A DNA stretch of 8,052 nucleotides from Acidimicrobiales bacterium (GTDB lineage Bacteria > Actinomycetota > Acidimicrobiia > Acidimicrobiales > SHLQ01). The translations under genes were made by a program, and so were the position numbers. Below, in pieces: positions 1 through 6,520 of the stretch. Position 1 is the stretch's first letter. Each line of letters opens with the position of its first letter. Location of the stretch: NCBI GenBank assembly GCA_013002375.1, contig JABDJW010000126.1, positions 1 to 8,052 of the forward strand, in the 5' to 3' direction. The notes under the pieces were generated by a model. That model worked only from the letters and a program-made list of their open reading frames with translations, did not search any database and was not told the DNA's origin.

Positions 1-1317
1 CCTTGGATACCTCCAGAGTGGAGGATTTCCGACTAACGCGTCGCCACCGGCCAGAGCGGCACGGCCCCGATAGGCCGCAGCTTCGCCCAGGTCCTCCTCG
101 ATGCGCAGCAGCTGGTTGTACTTCGCAACCCGATCGCTTCGGGCCGGCGCGCCCGTCTTGATCTGACCGCAGTTGGTGGCGACGGCCAAATCGGCAATCG
201 TCGTGTCCTCGGTCTCGCCGCTGCGGTGCGACATCACCGACGTGTAGCTGTGGCGGGTGGCCAGATCGACCGCTTCGAGCGTTTCGGTGAGCGAGCCGAT
301 CTGATTGACCTTGACCAGGATCGAGTTGGCCACACCGGCATCGATGCCCCGCTGAAGCCGCTCGCTGTTGGTGACGAACAGATCGTCGCCGACGAGCTGG
401 CAGCGGTCGCCGATGGCCTCGGTGATCTTGGCCCAGCCGTCCCAATCCTCTTCGGCCATGCCGTCCTCGATCGAGACGATCGGATAGCGATCGACCCAAT
501 CCACGAACTGGGCGACCATCTCATCGGGGTTCAGCGTGCGGCCCTCACCGGCCAAGACGTAGTTACCGCCCTCGAAGTACTCAGTCGAGGCGGGATCGAG
601 CGCAATGGCCATCTGGTCGCCCGGCGTGAGGCCGGCGCCTTCGATGGCCTCGACCAGGAGTTCGAGCGCTTCCTCGTTGCGGGCCAGATTCGGGGCAAAG
701 CCGCCCTCATCGCCCACGGCGGTCGACAGTCCCCGGTCGTGGAGAATCTTCTTCAGCGTGTGATAGGCCTCGACGCCCCACCGCAGACCCTCGCTGAAGC
801 TGGCCGCCCCGACCGGCATGATCATGAACTCCTGGAGATCGACGTTGTTGTCGGCGTGCTCTCCTCCTTTCTGCACGTTCATCATCGGAACGGGCAGCAC
901 ATGCGCGTGGGGACCGCCGACATAGCGGTACAGCGGGATCTCGAGCTCGGCCGCCGCCGCCTTGGCCACCGCCAGCGACACGCCCAGGATGGCGTTGGCG
1001 CCCACGCGAGCCTTGTTCGGCGTGCCGTCGAGGTCGAGCAATGCGTAGTCGATATCGCGCTGGTTCAGCGCATCGAAGCCGGTGAGCAGGTTGGCGATCT
1101 CGGTGTTGACGAACCCGACCGCTTGGCCGACGCCCTTGCCCATGAAGCGATCGCCGCCGTCGCGCAGCTCGACCGCCTCGAACTGGCCGGTGCTGGCGCC
1201 GCTCGGCACGATGGCCCGACCGCCTGCTCCGGAGTCGAGGATGACCTCGACCTCGACCGTTGGGTTGCCACGAGAATCCAGGACCTCGCGTCCGATCACG
1301 CCTTCGATTTCGCTCAC
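1..1317 (-). CDS. eno: Enolase (phosphopyruvate hydratase), 3' end beyond the window
   Basis: Enolase converts 2-phosphoglycerate to phosphoenolpyruvate in glycolysis and gluconeogenesis; it is cytosolic and Mg-dependent. The translation opens SEIEGVIGREVLDSRGNPT, the classic enolase start, and carries the loop PSGASTG, the segment VGDEGGFAP with catalytic Glu about residue 204, the metal-ligand segments ALDPAS, SIEDGMAEEDWDGW and VGDDLFVTN, KVNQIGS (Lys336), MSHRSGETED (His364) and IKTGAPARSER (Lys387). All catalytic positions are therefore present. The start is taken as GTG at 1317-1315, which places the motifs as in other enolases; GAGG at 1325-1322 is only 4 nt upstream. The frame stays open for all 439 visible codons. 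Enolases usually end about 40 residues after this Lys, so this one has at least 13 extra residues or a sequence problem near the edge. It is the last gene of the run seen here and is separated from mazG by 271 bp, so it probably has its own promoter. Confidence 0.97.
   Translation of the reverse strand, partial: MSEIEGVIGREVLDSRGNPTVEVEVILDSGAGGRAIVPSGASTGQFEAVELRDGGDRFMGKGVGQAVGFVNTEIANLLTGFDALNQRDIDYALLDLDGTPNKARVGANAILGVSLAVAKAAAAELEIPLYRYVGGPHAHVLPVPMMNVQKGGEHADNNVDLQEFMIMPVGAASFSEGLRWGVEAYHTLKKILHDRGLSTAVGDEGGFAPNLARNEEALELLVEAIEGAGLTPGDQMAIALDPASTEYFEGGNYVLAGEGRTLNPDEMVAQFVDWVDRYPIVSIEDGMAEEDWDGWAKITEAIGDRCQLVGDDLFVTNSERLQRGIDAGVANSILVKVNQIGSLTETLEAVDLATRHSYTSVMSHRSGETEDTTIADLAVATNCGQIKTGAPARSDRVAKYNQLLRIEEDLGEAAAYRGRAALAGGDALVGNPPLWRYPR
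10..24. other. Hairpin within the enolase C-terminal extension
   Basis: CCTCCA (10-15) and TGGAGG (19-24) form a perfect 6-bp stem with a 3-nt loop, inside the open eno frame and beyond the point where enolases normally end. A terminator-like hairpin would be expected just after a stop codon, so its position is odd. The window edge prevents further judgement. Confidence 0.3.
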
Positions 1318-1331
1318 TGCACCTCGATCAT
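1314..1331 (-). other. Five-codon mini-ORF overlapping the eno start
   Basis: On the minus strand an ATG at 1331-1329 opens a frame encoding MIEVQ and stops with TGA at 1316-1314. That TGA overlaps the GTG start of eno as GTGA. The arrangement resembles translational coupling, but five codons can occur by chance and no clear Shine-Dalgarno sequence precedes the ATG. The GAGG that may serve eno lies inside this mini-ORF. Confidence 0.25.
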
Positions 1332-1349
1332 TCGGCCGCCCCGACGCCC

Positions 1350-1368
1350 CCAACTCTGTTCGAGTTGG
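1350..1368 (-). promoter_or_regulatory. Hairpin in the eno leader
   Basis: CCAACTC (1350-1356) and GAGTTGG (1362-1368) form a perfect 7-bp stem with a 5-nt loop, about 33 nt upstream of the eno start codon. It is not followed by a T tract on either strand, so it is not a standard terminator. It lies where a 5' UTR structure of the eno transcript would be. Its function is unknown. Confidence 0.35.
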
Positions 1369-1401
1369 CGCCTCCAAAGGGACGGAAAGAGAACAGCTAG
1401 C

Positions 1402-1430
1402 AGCGTACTTGCTTGCTGCGTCCGTTGCAG
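1402..1430 (-). promoter_or_regulatory. Weak candidate promoter for eno
   Basis: On the minus strand TACGCT (fits the actinobacterial -10 pattern TANNNT) is preceded at 17 bp by CTGCAA, a poor match to TTGACA. Transcription from here would give a leader of roughly 80 nt containing the 1350-1368 hairpin. The match is weak, and the call rests mainly on position: eno needs a promoter in this gap if the hairpin further upstream ends the mazG transcript. Confidence 0.2.
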
Positions 1431-1437
1431 TCACCCT

Positions 1438-1457
1438 CCGCGCGAAAAATCGCGCGG
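1438..1457 (-). terminator. Strong GC-rich hairpin between mazG and eno
   Basis: CCGCGCGA (1438-1445) and TCGCGCGG (1450-1457) form a perfect 8-bp stem. The loop reads AAAA on the plus strand and TTTT on the minus strand. It sits about 130 bp beyond the mazG stop and 120 bp before the eno start, both on the minus strand. No T tract follows, so it would be a tail-less terminator of the kind proposed for high-GC actinobacteria, or a transcript-processing or pausing structure. The hairpin is certain from sequence; its role is inferred. Confidence 0.4.
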
Positions 1458-1467
1458 GTAGTACCTA

Positions 1468-1569
1468 TTGCCGAGCTCGCCTTCGTCTCGCCCGGGGCGT
1501 CGCTCGCTCCGCTCCGCGTTGGTCACGCACATCCACGCAAAAAGCGGGCCCCGTCTTGCCGAGCTCGCC
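1468..1569. repeat. 14-bp direct repeat pair in the mazG-eno gap
   Basis: TTGCCGAGCTCGCC occurs at 1468-1481 and again at 1556-1569, the copies starting 88 bp apart. Each contains the palindrome CGAGCTCG. The interval between them holds no gene I can support. Their meaning is unknown; they could be protein-binding sites or remnants of a duplication. Confidence 0.5.
1537..1559 (-). terminator. Possible T-tract terminator after mazG
   Basis: About 30 nt past the mazG stop the minus strand reads GCAAGA, then a G/C-rich block, then CTTTTTGC. The outer GCAAGA and TTTTGC can pair with one G-U wobble, and five T residues follow the GC block. The stem is short and irregular, so this is a weak candidate for the end of the mazG transcript. 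Confidence 0.2.
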
Positions 1570-1588
1570 ACAGCCGTTCAGCACACTG

Positions 1589-2365
1589 CTATTCGGTGGC
1601 GCGGATGTGGGCCTGGGCCTGGAGGGTGGCCAACCGCAAGGCGTCTTCGGGGTCGACACCGGCCTCGCGGGCTTGGGCCACGAGGGCGAACAACGCCAAG
1701 CCGAAACTCCGGTCGTCGTCACTGCCGTCAGGCTGATCGGCGATCGCGGCGAACAACGCACCGGGCTCGATCCCGATCGATGCCGCTTTCTTCTGGGTCT
1801 TGGCCGCGAGCAGCAGCGCGGGCAGCGCGGCCGGCATGCCGTCGAGCACCGAGTTGCGACCCTTTTCGGCCTTCTTCAGGGCCTCCCAGTTCGTGAGCAC
1901 CTGGTCGACATCGATGCCGGCGGCGTCGGCATCGACCGCGGCGGCGTCGCTGGTTGCGCTGGCGCCGAACACGTGGGGGTGGCGATCGCGGAGCTTGTCG
2001 ATCGATCCGTTCGCGACTGCGGCCAGGTCGAAATGGCCGGACTCGGTCGCCAGGCGGGCGTGCAAGACCACCTGGAAGAGCAGGTCTCCCAGCTCCTCCT
2101 CGAGATCGGAGAACGTCGCGGGGTCGTCGGGGTCGAGGGCATCGATGGCCTCGAGCACCTCATAGGATTCTTCCAGCAGGTGCCGGCGGAGCGATTCGTG
2201 GCTCTGTTCGGCATCCCAGGGGCAGTCGCGCCGTAGCCGAGCGACAAAGGCATCGAATCGAGCGACCGCGGCGCCGGCATCGCCGGGACCCGGACCGTCG
2301 AAGTCGTCGTCACCCTGACTCAAGACAAAGCGGCCGGGAGAAGCAGCTGGAGCTGCGGGTTCCAT
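1589..2365 (-). CDS. mazG: MazG-type nucleoside triphosphate pyrophosphohydrolase
   Basis: MazG proteins hydrolyse (d)NTPs to monophosphate and pyrophosphate, removing aberrant nucleotides and, in E. coli, tuning the stringent alarmone response. The 258-residue product is close to the E. coli length (263). Its core begins with RLRRDCPWDAEQSHESLR (CPWD at 48-51), followed by the metal-binding EESYE (65-69) and EEELGDLLFQVV (89-100, Glu91 and Asp94), then RHPHVFG (128-134) and KKAEKGRNSVLDGMP near 164-178, as in known MazG. The C-terminal half resembles a second MazG unit, but its acidic motifs are lost: DDDRSFGLALFALV stands where EEEMGDLLFA would be. The ATG at 2365 overlaps the lipoprotein gene by 46 bp. 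An in-frame TTG at 2323-2321, overlapping that gene's stop as TTGA, is an alternative start; neither has a convincing ribosome-binding site. The first 30 or so residues look unconserved. Confidence 0.93.
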   Translation of the reverse strand: MEPAAPAASPGRFVLSQGDDDFDGPGPGDAGAAVARFDAFVARLRRDCPWDAEQSHESLRRHLLEESYEVLEAIDALDPDDPATFSDLEEELGDLLFQVVLHARLATESGHFDLAAVANGSIDKLRDRHPHVFGASATSDAAAVDADAAGIDVDQVLTNWEALKKAEKGRNSVLDGMPAALPALLLAAKTQKKAASIGIEPGALFAAIADQPDGSDDDRSFGLALFALVAQAREAGVDPEDALRLATLQAQAHIRATE

Positions 2366-2889
2366 TCGCCGAGCGACGGATCGACCGTCACGTCGACCTG
2401 GGCCTGCGCGGCGATGGATTGCTGAATTGCCGGTCCGAGCTGGTTCTGCGCAACGGCGTTCACCGCCGCGGCCCGTTCGGCGGGCTCGCCAGCGGGTCGA
2501 GGCAGCCCAGTGACTTGATAGGCCAGCGCGAGCTGGGCCGCGACCAACTCGACGTCACCCCCGTTCGCGCTCCCCTCGAGCAGGGCGGCGGCGTTCAAAC
2601 GGTCTTCCTCCTCGACCGCGCCACCGGCATCGGCCAACGCATTCATCACGTAGCCATAGAACACGAGGAGGTTCGCGTCGTCGTTCTGCACGACCTGCTG
2701 AGCCTGCTCTGGAAGCAGTTGGGTGAGCTGCTCGGCCGTCGTGAGCTGCAGGATCTGGGAGTCGAGTACCGTCGCTGCTTCTTCGCGCGTCACATCGGTG
2801 TCGCCGACACTGACCAAGACGTCGTCGCCCGCGCACCCCACTGCCACCAGGCCGAGAACAACGAACACCACTGCTGAGAGCCGTTTCAC
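2320..2889 (-). CDS. Small lipoprotein with SurA N-terminal-like features
   Basis: The 189-residue product begins VKRLSAVVFVVLGLVAVGC, a lipoprotein signal: two basic residues, a hydrophobic stretch, and AVGC with Cys19 as the expected lipidated residue. It should be exported and anchored in the membrane. After the Cys, VLVSVGDTDVTREEAATVL (24-42) resembles the N-terminal segment of SurA/PrsA-type chaperones, and VDVTVDPSLGEWN (165-177) resembles the V-P-R-Y-G-x-W segment near their end. No parvulin prolyl-isomerase domain lies between, so if related it is a chaperone-like domain alone. Actinobacteria commonly carry a short lipoprotein or SurA-N protein between mfd and mazG, which supports the call. 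The GTG at 2889-2887 is chosen because AGGG lies 8 nt upstream and the signal peptide follows directly; a GTG at 2898 is also possible. A longer in-frame extension would translate the palindromic array and is not believed. The function is unproven. Confidence 0.8.
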   Translation of the reverse strand: MKRLSAVVFVVLGLVAVGCAGDDVLVSVGDTDVTREEAATVLDSQILQLTTAEQLTQLLPEQAQQVVQNDDANLLVFYGYVMNALADAGGAVEEEDRLNAAALLEGSANGGDVELVAAQLALAYQVTGLPRPAGEPAERAAAVNAVAQNQLGPAIQQSIAAQAQVDVTVDPSLGEWNPQLQLLLPAALS

Positions 2890-2897
2890 GGCGCTCA

Positions 2898-2901
2898 CCC
2901 T
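2898..2901 (-). promoter_or_regulatory. Ribosome-binding site deciding the lipoprotein start
   Basis: AGGG on the minus strand lies 8 nt before the GTG at 2889-2887. It favours this start over the upstream GTG at 2898 (which overlaps the AGGG) and over the long extension into the repeat array. Confidence 0.5.
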
Positions 2902-2927
2902 AGCCAACGCCGGTCCCGATGGCGTGT

Positions 2928-3027
2928 CGAGCCCAGATCGGGGTCTGACCCCGAAAGCCGTTTTGGGGTCAGACCCCAAACCCGAGATCGGGGTCTGACC
3001 CCAAACCCGAGATCGGGGTCAGACCCC
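2928..3027. repeat. Four 25-bp tandem units, each with a 13-bp palindrome of alternating centre
   Basis: GGGGTCTGACCCC occurs at 2940-2952 and 2990-3002, and its reverse complement GGGGTCAGACCCC at 2965-2977 and 3015-3027. The spacing is exactly 25 bp throughout. The 12-bp spacers at 2978-2989 and 3003-3014 are identical (AAACCCGAGATC). The one at 2928-2939 matches at 8 of 12 positions and the one at 2953-2964 is diverged. The second unit extends to a 19-bp palindrome TTTGGGGTCAGACCCCAAA (2962-2980). The spacer plus following G residues also forms CCCGA-GA-TCGGG. The block fills most of the 163-bp gap between mfd and the lipoprotein gene and is probably transcribed with them. No T tract follows the hairpins, so they are not standard terminators. 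They recall REP-like or operator-like palindromes; no transposase or partner is visible here. Confidence 0.9.
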
Positions 3028-3028
3028 C

Positions 3029-3054
3029 GGGTGGTCACGGGTGGTCGGGTGGTC
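3029..3054. repeat. Three GGGTGGTC direct repeats running into the mfd stop
   Basis: GGGTGGTC occurs at 3029-3036, 3039-3046 and 3047-3054 on the plus strand. The third copy overlaps the mfd stop codon (3053-3055). The block directly adjoins the palindromic array, with which it shares G-rich composition, but it is a different motif. On the minus strand the mfd message ends in repeated GACCACCC. Confidence 0.6.
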
Positions 3055-6000
3055 AGTCATCGTCTTCGGGGAGCAGATCGGCGAGGGCGGTGAGGATCTG
3101 GCCCACGAGGTCGTCCTTCTTCTTCATCTCCAGCACCAGCAGTTCGTGATCGGCCTTGAACACCGACTTGCCGTACAGCCGGTCGAGGCGGATCTGCTTG
3201 CTGGTCGGCAGGTTGACCGGCGAGATGCGGGCCACCCAGGCCGCTCCCCCGAACCCCGGACCCTTGGTGACGGTCAGCTCGGCGACCCCGGTGCGCACAC
3301 ACTCGGCCCGCAGCTTGGCGACGGCCAGCTGTTGCTCGGCCGGAGCCGGAATCGGGCCGTAGCGATCGAGCCATTCGGCTCGGATGTCCTCGACCTCGGC
3401 CATCGACGCGACGGTGGCCAACCGCCGATACGCCTCGAGGCGGAGCTCCTCTCGCGCCACGTAGGTGTCGGGCAGGAAGGCGTCGACCGGCACCTCGACC
3501 CGGATCTCGACCGGCTCCTTGGGGGTCTCGCCCTTCAGGGCCGACACCGCCTCGGTCACCATCTGGCAGTACAGGTCATACCCGACCGCGGCGATGTGGC
3601 CGGACTGTCCGGTGCCGAGCAGGTTGCCGGCCCCGCGAATCTCGAGGTCGCGCATGGCGATCTTGAAACCCGAGCCCAGGTCGGTTGCTTCACCGATGGT
3701 GCGTAGCCGCTCGAAGGCTTGTTCCGAGAGCGAACGATCCGGCGGGTAGAACAGGTAGGCGTAGGCTCGCTGGCCCGAGCGCCCGACCCGGCCTCGCAGC
3801 TGGTGCATCTGCCCCAGGCCCAGCCGGTCGGCCCGATCGACCACCAGGGTGTTGACCGTCGGCATGTCGATGCCCGACTCGATGATGGTGGTGCATACCA
3901 ACACGTCGAACTCGCCCTCCCAGAAATCGAGCACGACCTTCTCGAGCGTGCCCTCGTCCATCTGACCGTGGGCGACCGCCACCCGGGCCTCGGGCACGAG
4001 ATCGCGAATCTCGCGGGCGACCTTCTCGATGCTCTGGACCCGATTGTGCACGAAGAAGACCTGCCCCTCACGCAGCAACTCGCGGCGGATCGCTTCGGCG
4101 ACGGCCCGCGGGTCGTACTCGCCGACATAGGTCAGGATCGGCTGGCGCTCGGCCGGTGGGGTGTTCAGCAGCGACAGGTCGCGGATGCCGGTGAGGCTCA
4201 TCTCGAGCGTGCGGGGAATCGGCGTGGCGGTGAGGGTGAGCACATCGACGTTGTTCTTGAACTGCTTGATCGCCTCTTTGTGGCTGACACCGAAGCGTTG
4301 CTCCTCGTCGACGACGAGCAACCCGAGCCGTTTGAACGTCACGTCCTCCGACAACAACCGGTGGGTGCCGATCACCAGATCGACTTCGCCGGACGCCACC
4401 GCTTCGGTGACCTTCCGGGCTTGGGCCGGGGTCAGGAACCGACTGAGCACCTCGACCCGAAGCGGGTAGCCGGCGAAGCGGTCGGTGAAGGTGGTGAAGT
4501 GCTGCTGGGCCAGCAGCGTGGTCGGCACCAGAACCGCGACCTGCTTGCCATCCTGGATCGCCTTGAAGGCGGCCCGAAGCGCGATCTCGGTCTTGCCGAA
4601 GCCGACGTCACCGCAGACCAGGCGATCCATGGGGGCCTCGGCCTCCATGTCGGCTTTCACCTCGTCGATCACCCGCGCTTGATCCGGGGTCTCCAGGTAC
4701 GGAAACGACGCTTCGAGCTCGGTCTGCCACGGGGTGTCGGGGGCGTAGGCGTGGCCCGTCGTCGTCACCCGCTGCTGGTACAAGACGACCAACTCCTGGG
4801 CGATCTCCTCCACCGCGGCGCGCACCTTCGATTTGGCCTTGGCGAAGTCGGCCCCGCCCATACGGCTGAGCGAAGGGGTGTCGCCACCGGTGTAGTGACG
4901 AACGGCATCGATCTGATCGGACGGCACGTACAGCTTGTCGTCGCCGCGGTACTCCAGCAGCAGATAGTCGCGTTCGCTACCGCCGATCGAGCGGGTGACC
5001 ATACCGGCGAAACGGGCCACCCCGTGGTGGTAGTGCACGACGTAGTCGCCCGGTTGCAGATCGTCGAAGAATCCGGCGGTGTCCTGCCGTTTCCGCGTAC
5101 GGGCCCGGCGGTGCGACCGCCGACGGCCGGTCAGTTCGGCTTCGGGCAGAACGGCCAGCTTCACGCCGGCCAGCACCGCGCCCCGTTCGAGCGGAGCGAC
5201 CACGATGGATCCGCCCGGGTGGGCGAGCTGCGGCGAATCGAGGACCGGGAAATCGAAACCCTGCTCATCGAGCAGCTTGGCCAGGCGATCGGCCGAGCCC
5301 TTGCCGTCGGCACCGACCACCACCCGGAAGCCGTCGTCGAGCAACCGACGGATCTGGCCGACCAGTGCCGCGCCCTCGCCGACGACCGGATCCCAACCCG
5401 AAGCGGCGACCTGGGCCACGTCGGGCCCCTCCGGGGCGCCGGTGGTGTTCCAGACCGGTGCTTCGGTCCGAGCCAGCAAGCGATCGAACTCGATGTGGAG
5501 CCGGGGAAGGTCGGGATCGTCACCTTCGGCCGCGGCGCCCCATGTCGTGGCCAGCGTCGAGGCCAGATCGGCCTCCTCGGCCCGGAGGTCATTGGCCCGA
5601 TCGGTGGCCCGGCGCGGTTCGACCACGACGATCAGCGACGCCGCGTCGATCAGGTCGGGCAAGACCCGGCCGTCGGCGCTGAGCCAGGGCAGCCACGATT
5701 CCATGCCATCGAAGAGCTCGCCATCGGCCAGGCGATCCCAGTGTTCGATGCCCCAGGGTTCAGTGGCCCGAAGCTGTTCGGCCCGTTCGCGCACATCGTC
5801 GCTGGGCAGAAGCTCGCGGGCCGGGAAGATCGTGATCTCGCTGATGGCGATGCGTGAGCGTTGATCGGTGACGGAGAACTCGGTCAGCCGATCGACCTCG
5901 TCGCCCCACAGGTCGATCCGGAACGGAACATCGGCCGTCGAGGGAAAGACATCGACGATCGAACCTCGCACCGCGATCTCGCCTCGATGCTCGACTTGGC

Positions 6001-6520
6001 TCTCGCGCCGGTAGCCGGCCGCGACGAGGTCGCGCACGAGTTGATCGACGTCGAGGACATCGCCGACGCCGATCACGATGGGTTCGACCTCGTCGACGTG
6101 CGGCGTGAGCCGTTGGATCAGCGCTCGGACCGGTGCGACGATCACGGCCGGTGCTCGTTCGGGGTCGCGCAGCTGCCAGACGACCTCGAGCCGTCGACCC
6201 ATCGTCTCGACCGATGGGCTGACCCGCTCGAACGGCAAGGTCTCCCAGGCCGGGAAGAGCACCACGTCGTCGCCGAGCAGCTGACGCATGTCGTTGGTGA
6301 GGCGCTGAGCCTCGGTACTGGTCGGCACCGCGACGAGGATCGGTCGGCGATCACCCAGCGCGGCCAGGCCGCTCAGGGTCAGGGCCCGAGCCGGCTCTGG
6401 GATGGCGATCGCGGCCGAGCGCTTGCCCCGAACCTCGCCCAGCGCGGCGAGCTCGCTGATGATTGCGGGCAGCGCACCGAGGATCGGGCCGGCCAGGGCG
6501 GACGTCGCGAGATCGGTCAC
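3053..6520 (-). CDS. mfd: Transcription-repair coupling factor Mfd
   Basis: Mfd is an ATP-driven DNA translocase that binds RNA polymerase stalled at lesions, displaces it and recruits UvrA for nucleotide excision repair. The 1155-residue product matches the E. coli length (1148) and domain order. It has a UvrB-like N-terminal region (ETLPFERVSPS; GYRRESQVEHRGEIAVRGSI, about 170-195), a basic linker (GRRRSHRRARTRKRQ), an RNA-polymerase-interaction module (PGDYVVHYHHGVARF from about 490, then DKLYVPSDQ), and a helicase core. The core has Walker A GDVGFGKTE (Lys643), DEEQ (738-741), LTATPIPRTLEMSL, TTIIESGIDMP and QLRGRVGRSGQ (Gly910 to Arg914). A C-terminal TRCF domain follows (LPDTYVAREELRLEAYRRL). 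All key motifs are intact. The GTG start at 6520-6518 overlaps the pth stop as GTGA, which suggests translational coupling, and no separate ribosome-binding site is obvious. The gene is followed by the repeat block. Confidence 0.99.
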   Translation of the reverse strand: MTDLATSALAGPILGALPAIISELAALGEVRGKRSAAIAIPEPARALTLSGLAALGDRRPILVAVPTSTEAQRLTNDMRQLLGDDVVLFPAWETLPFERVSPSVETMGRRLEVVWQLRDPERAPAVIVAPVRALIQRLTPHVDEVEPIVIGVGDVLDVDQLVRDLVAAGYRRESQVEHRGEIAVRGSIVDVFPSTADVPFRIDLWGDEVDRLTEFSVTDQRSRIAISEITIFPARELLPSDDVRERAEQLRATEPWGIEHWDRLADGELFDGMESWLPWLSADGRVLPDLIDAASLIVVVEPRRATDRANDLRAEEADLASTLATTWGAAAEGDDPDLPRLHIEFDRLLARTEAPVWNTTGAPEGPDVAQVAASGWDPVVGEGAALVGQIRRLLDDGFRVVVGADGKGSADRLAKLLDEQGFDFPVLDSPQLAHPGGSIVVAPLERGAVLAGVKLAVLPEAELTGRRRSHRRARTRKRQDTAGFFDDLQPGDYVVHYHHGVARFAGMVTRSIGGSERDYLLLEYRGDDKLYVPSDQIDAVRHYTGGDTPSLSRMGGADFAKAKSKVRAAVEEIAQELVVLYQQRVTTTGHAYAPDTPWQTELEASFPYLETPDQARVIDEVKADMEAEAPMDRLVCGDVGFGKTEIALRAAFKAIQDGKQVAVLVPTTLLAQQHFTTFTDRFAGYPLRVEVLSRFLTPAQARKVTEAVASGEVDLVIGTHRLLSEDVTFKRLGLLVVDEEQRFGVSHKEAIKQFKNNVDVLTLTATPIPRTLEMSLTGIRDLSLLNTPPAERQPILTYVGEYDPRAVAEAIRRELLREGQVFFVHNRVQSIEKVAREIRDLVPEARVAVAHGQMDEGTLEKVVLDFWEGEFDVLVCTTIIESGIDMPTVNTLVVDRADRLGLGQMHQLRGRVGRSGQRAYAYLFYPPDRSLSEQAFERLRTIGEATDLGSGFKIAMRDLEIRGAGNLLGTGQSGHIAAVGYDLYCQMVTEAVSALKGETPKEPVEIRVEVPVDAFLPDTYVAREELRLEAYRRLATVASMAEVEDIRAEWLDRYGPIPAPAEQQLAVAKLRAECVRTGVAELTVTKGPGFGGAAWVARISPVNLPTSKQIRLDRLYGKSVFKADHELLVLEMKKKDDLVGQILTALADLLPEDDD

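Noticed and set aside
226..1461. 411-codon open frame on the plus strand opposite eno
   Set aside because: The minus-strand frame contains every enolase motif. The plus frame has no family signature and runs into the mazG-eno gap.
2890..2979. N-terminal extension of the lipoprotein beginning MGSDPKT
   Set aside because: It would translate the palindromic array and bury the signal peptide; the GTG at 2889 has a ribosome-binding site and a proper lipoprotein signal directly after it.
2928..3027. CRISPR array
   Set aside because: The units are contiguous 25-bp repeats with near-identical 12-bp spacers; there are no unique spacers of CRISPR length and no cas genes.
2940..3027. Intrinsic terminators formed by the palindromes
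   Set aside because: Stems are short with a minimal loop and no T tract follows on either strand; one unit is followed by A residues instead.
3719..5857. 712-codon open frame on the plus strand opposite mfd
   Set aside because: It is an antisense shadow of the strongly conserved mfd frame in high-GC DNA. Its translation shows no recognisable domain and is rich in repeated His/Gly/Asp patterns typical of such shadows.
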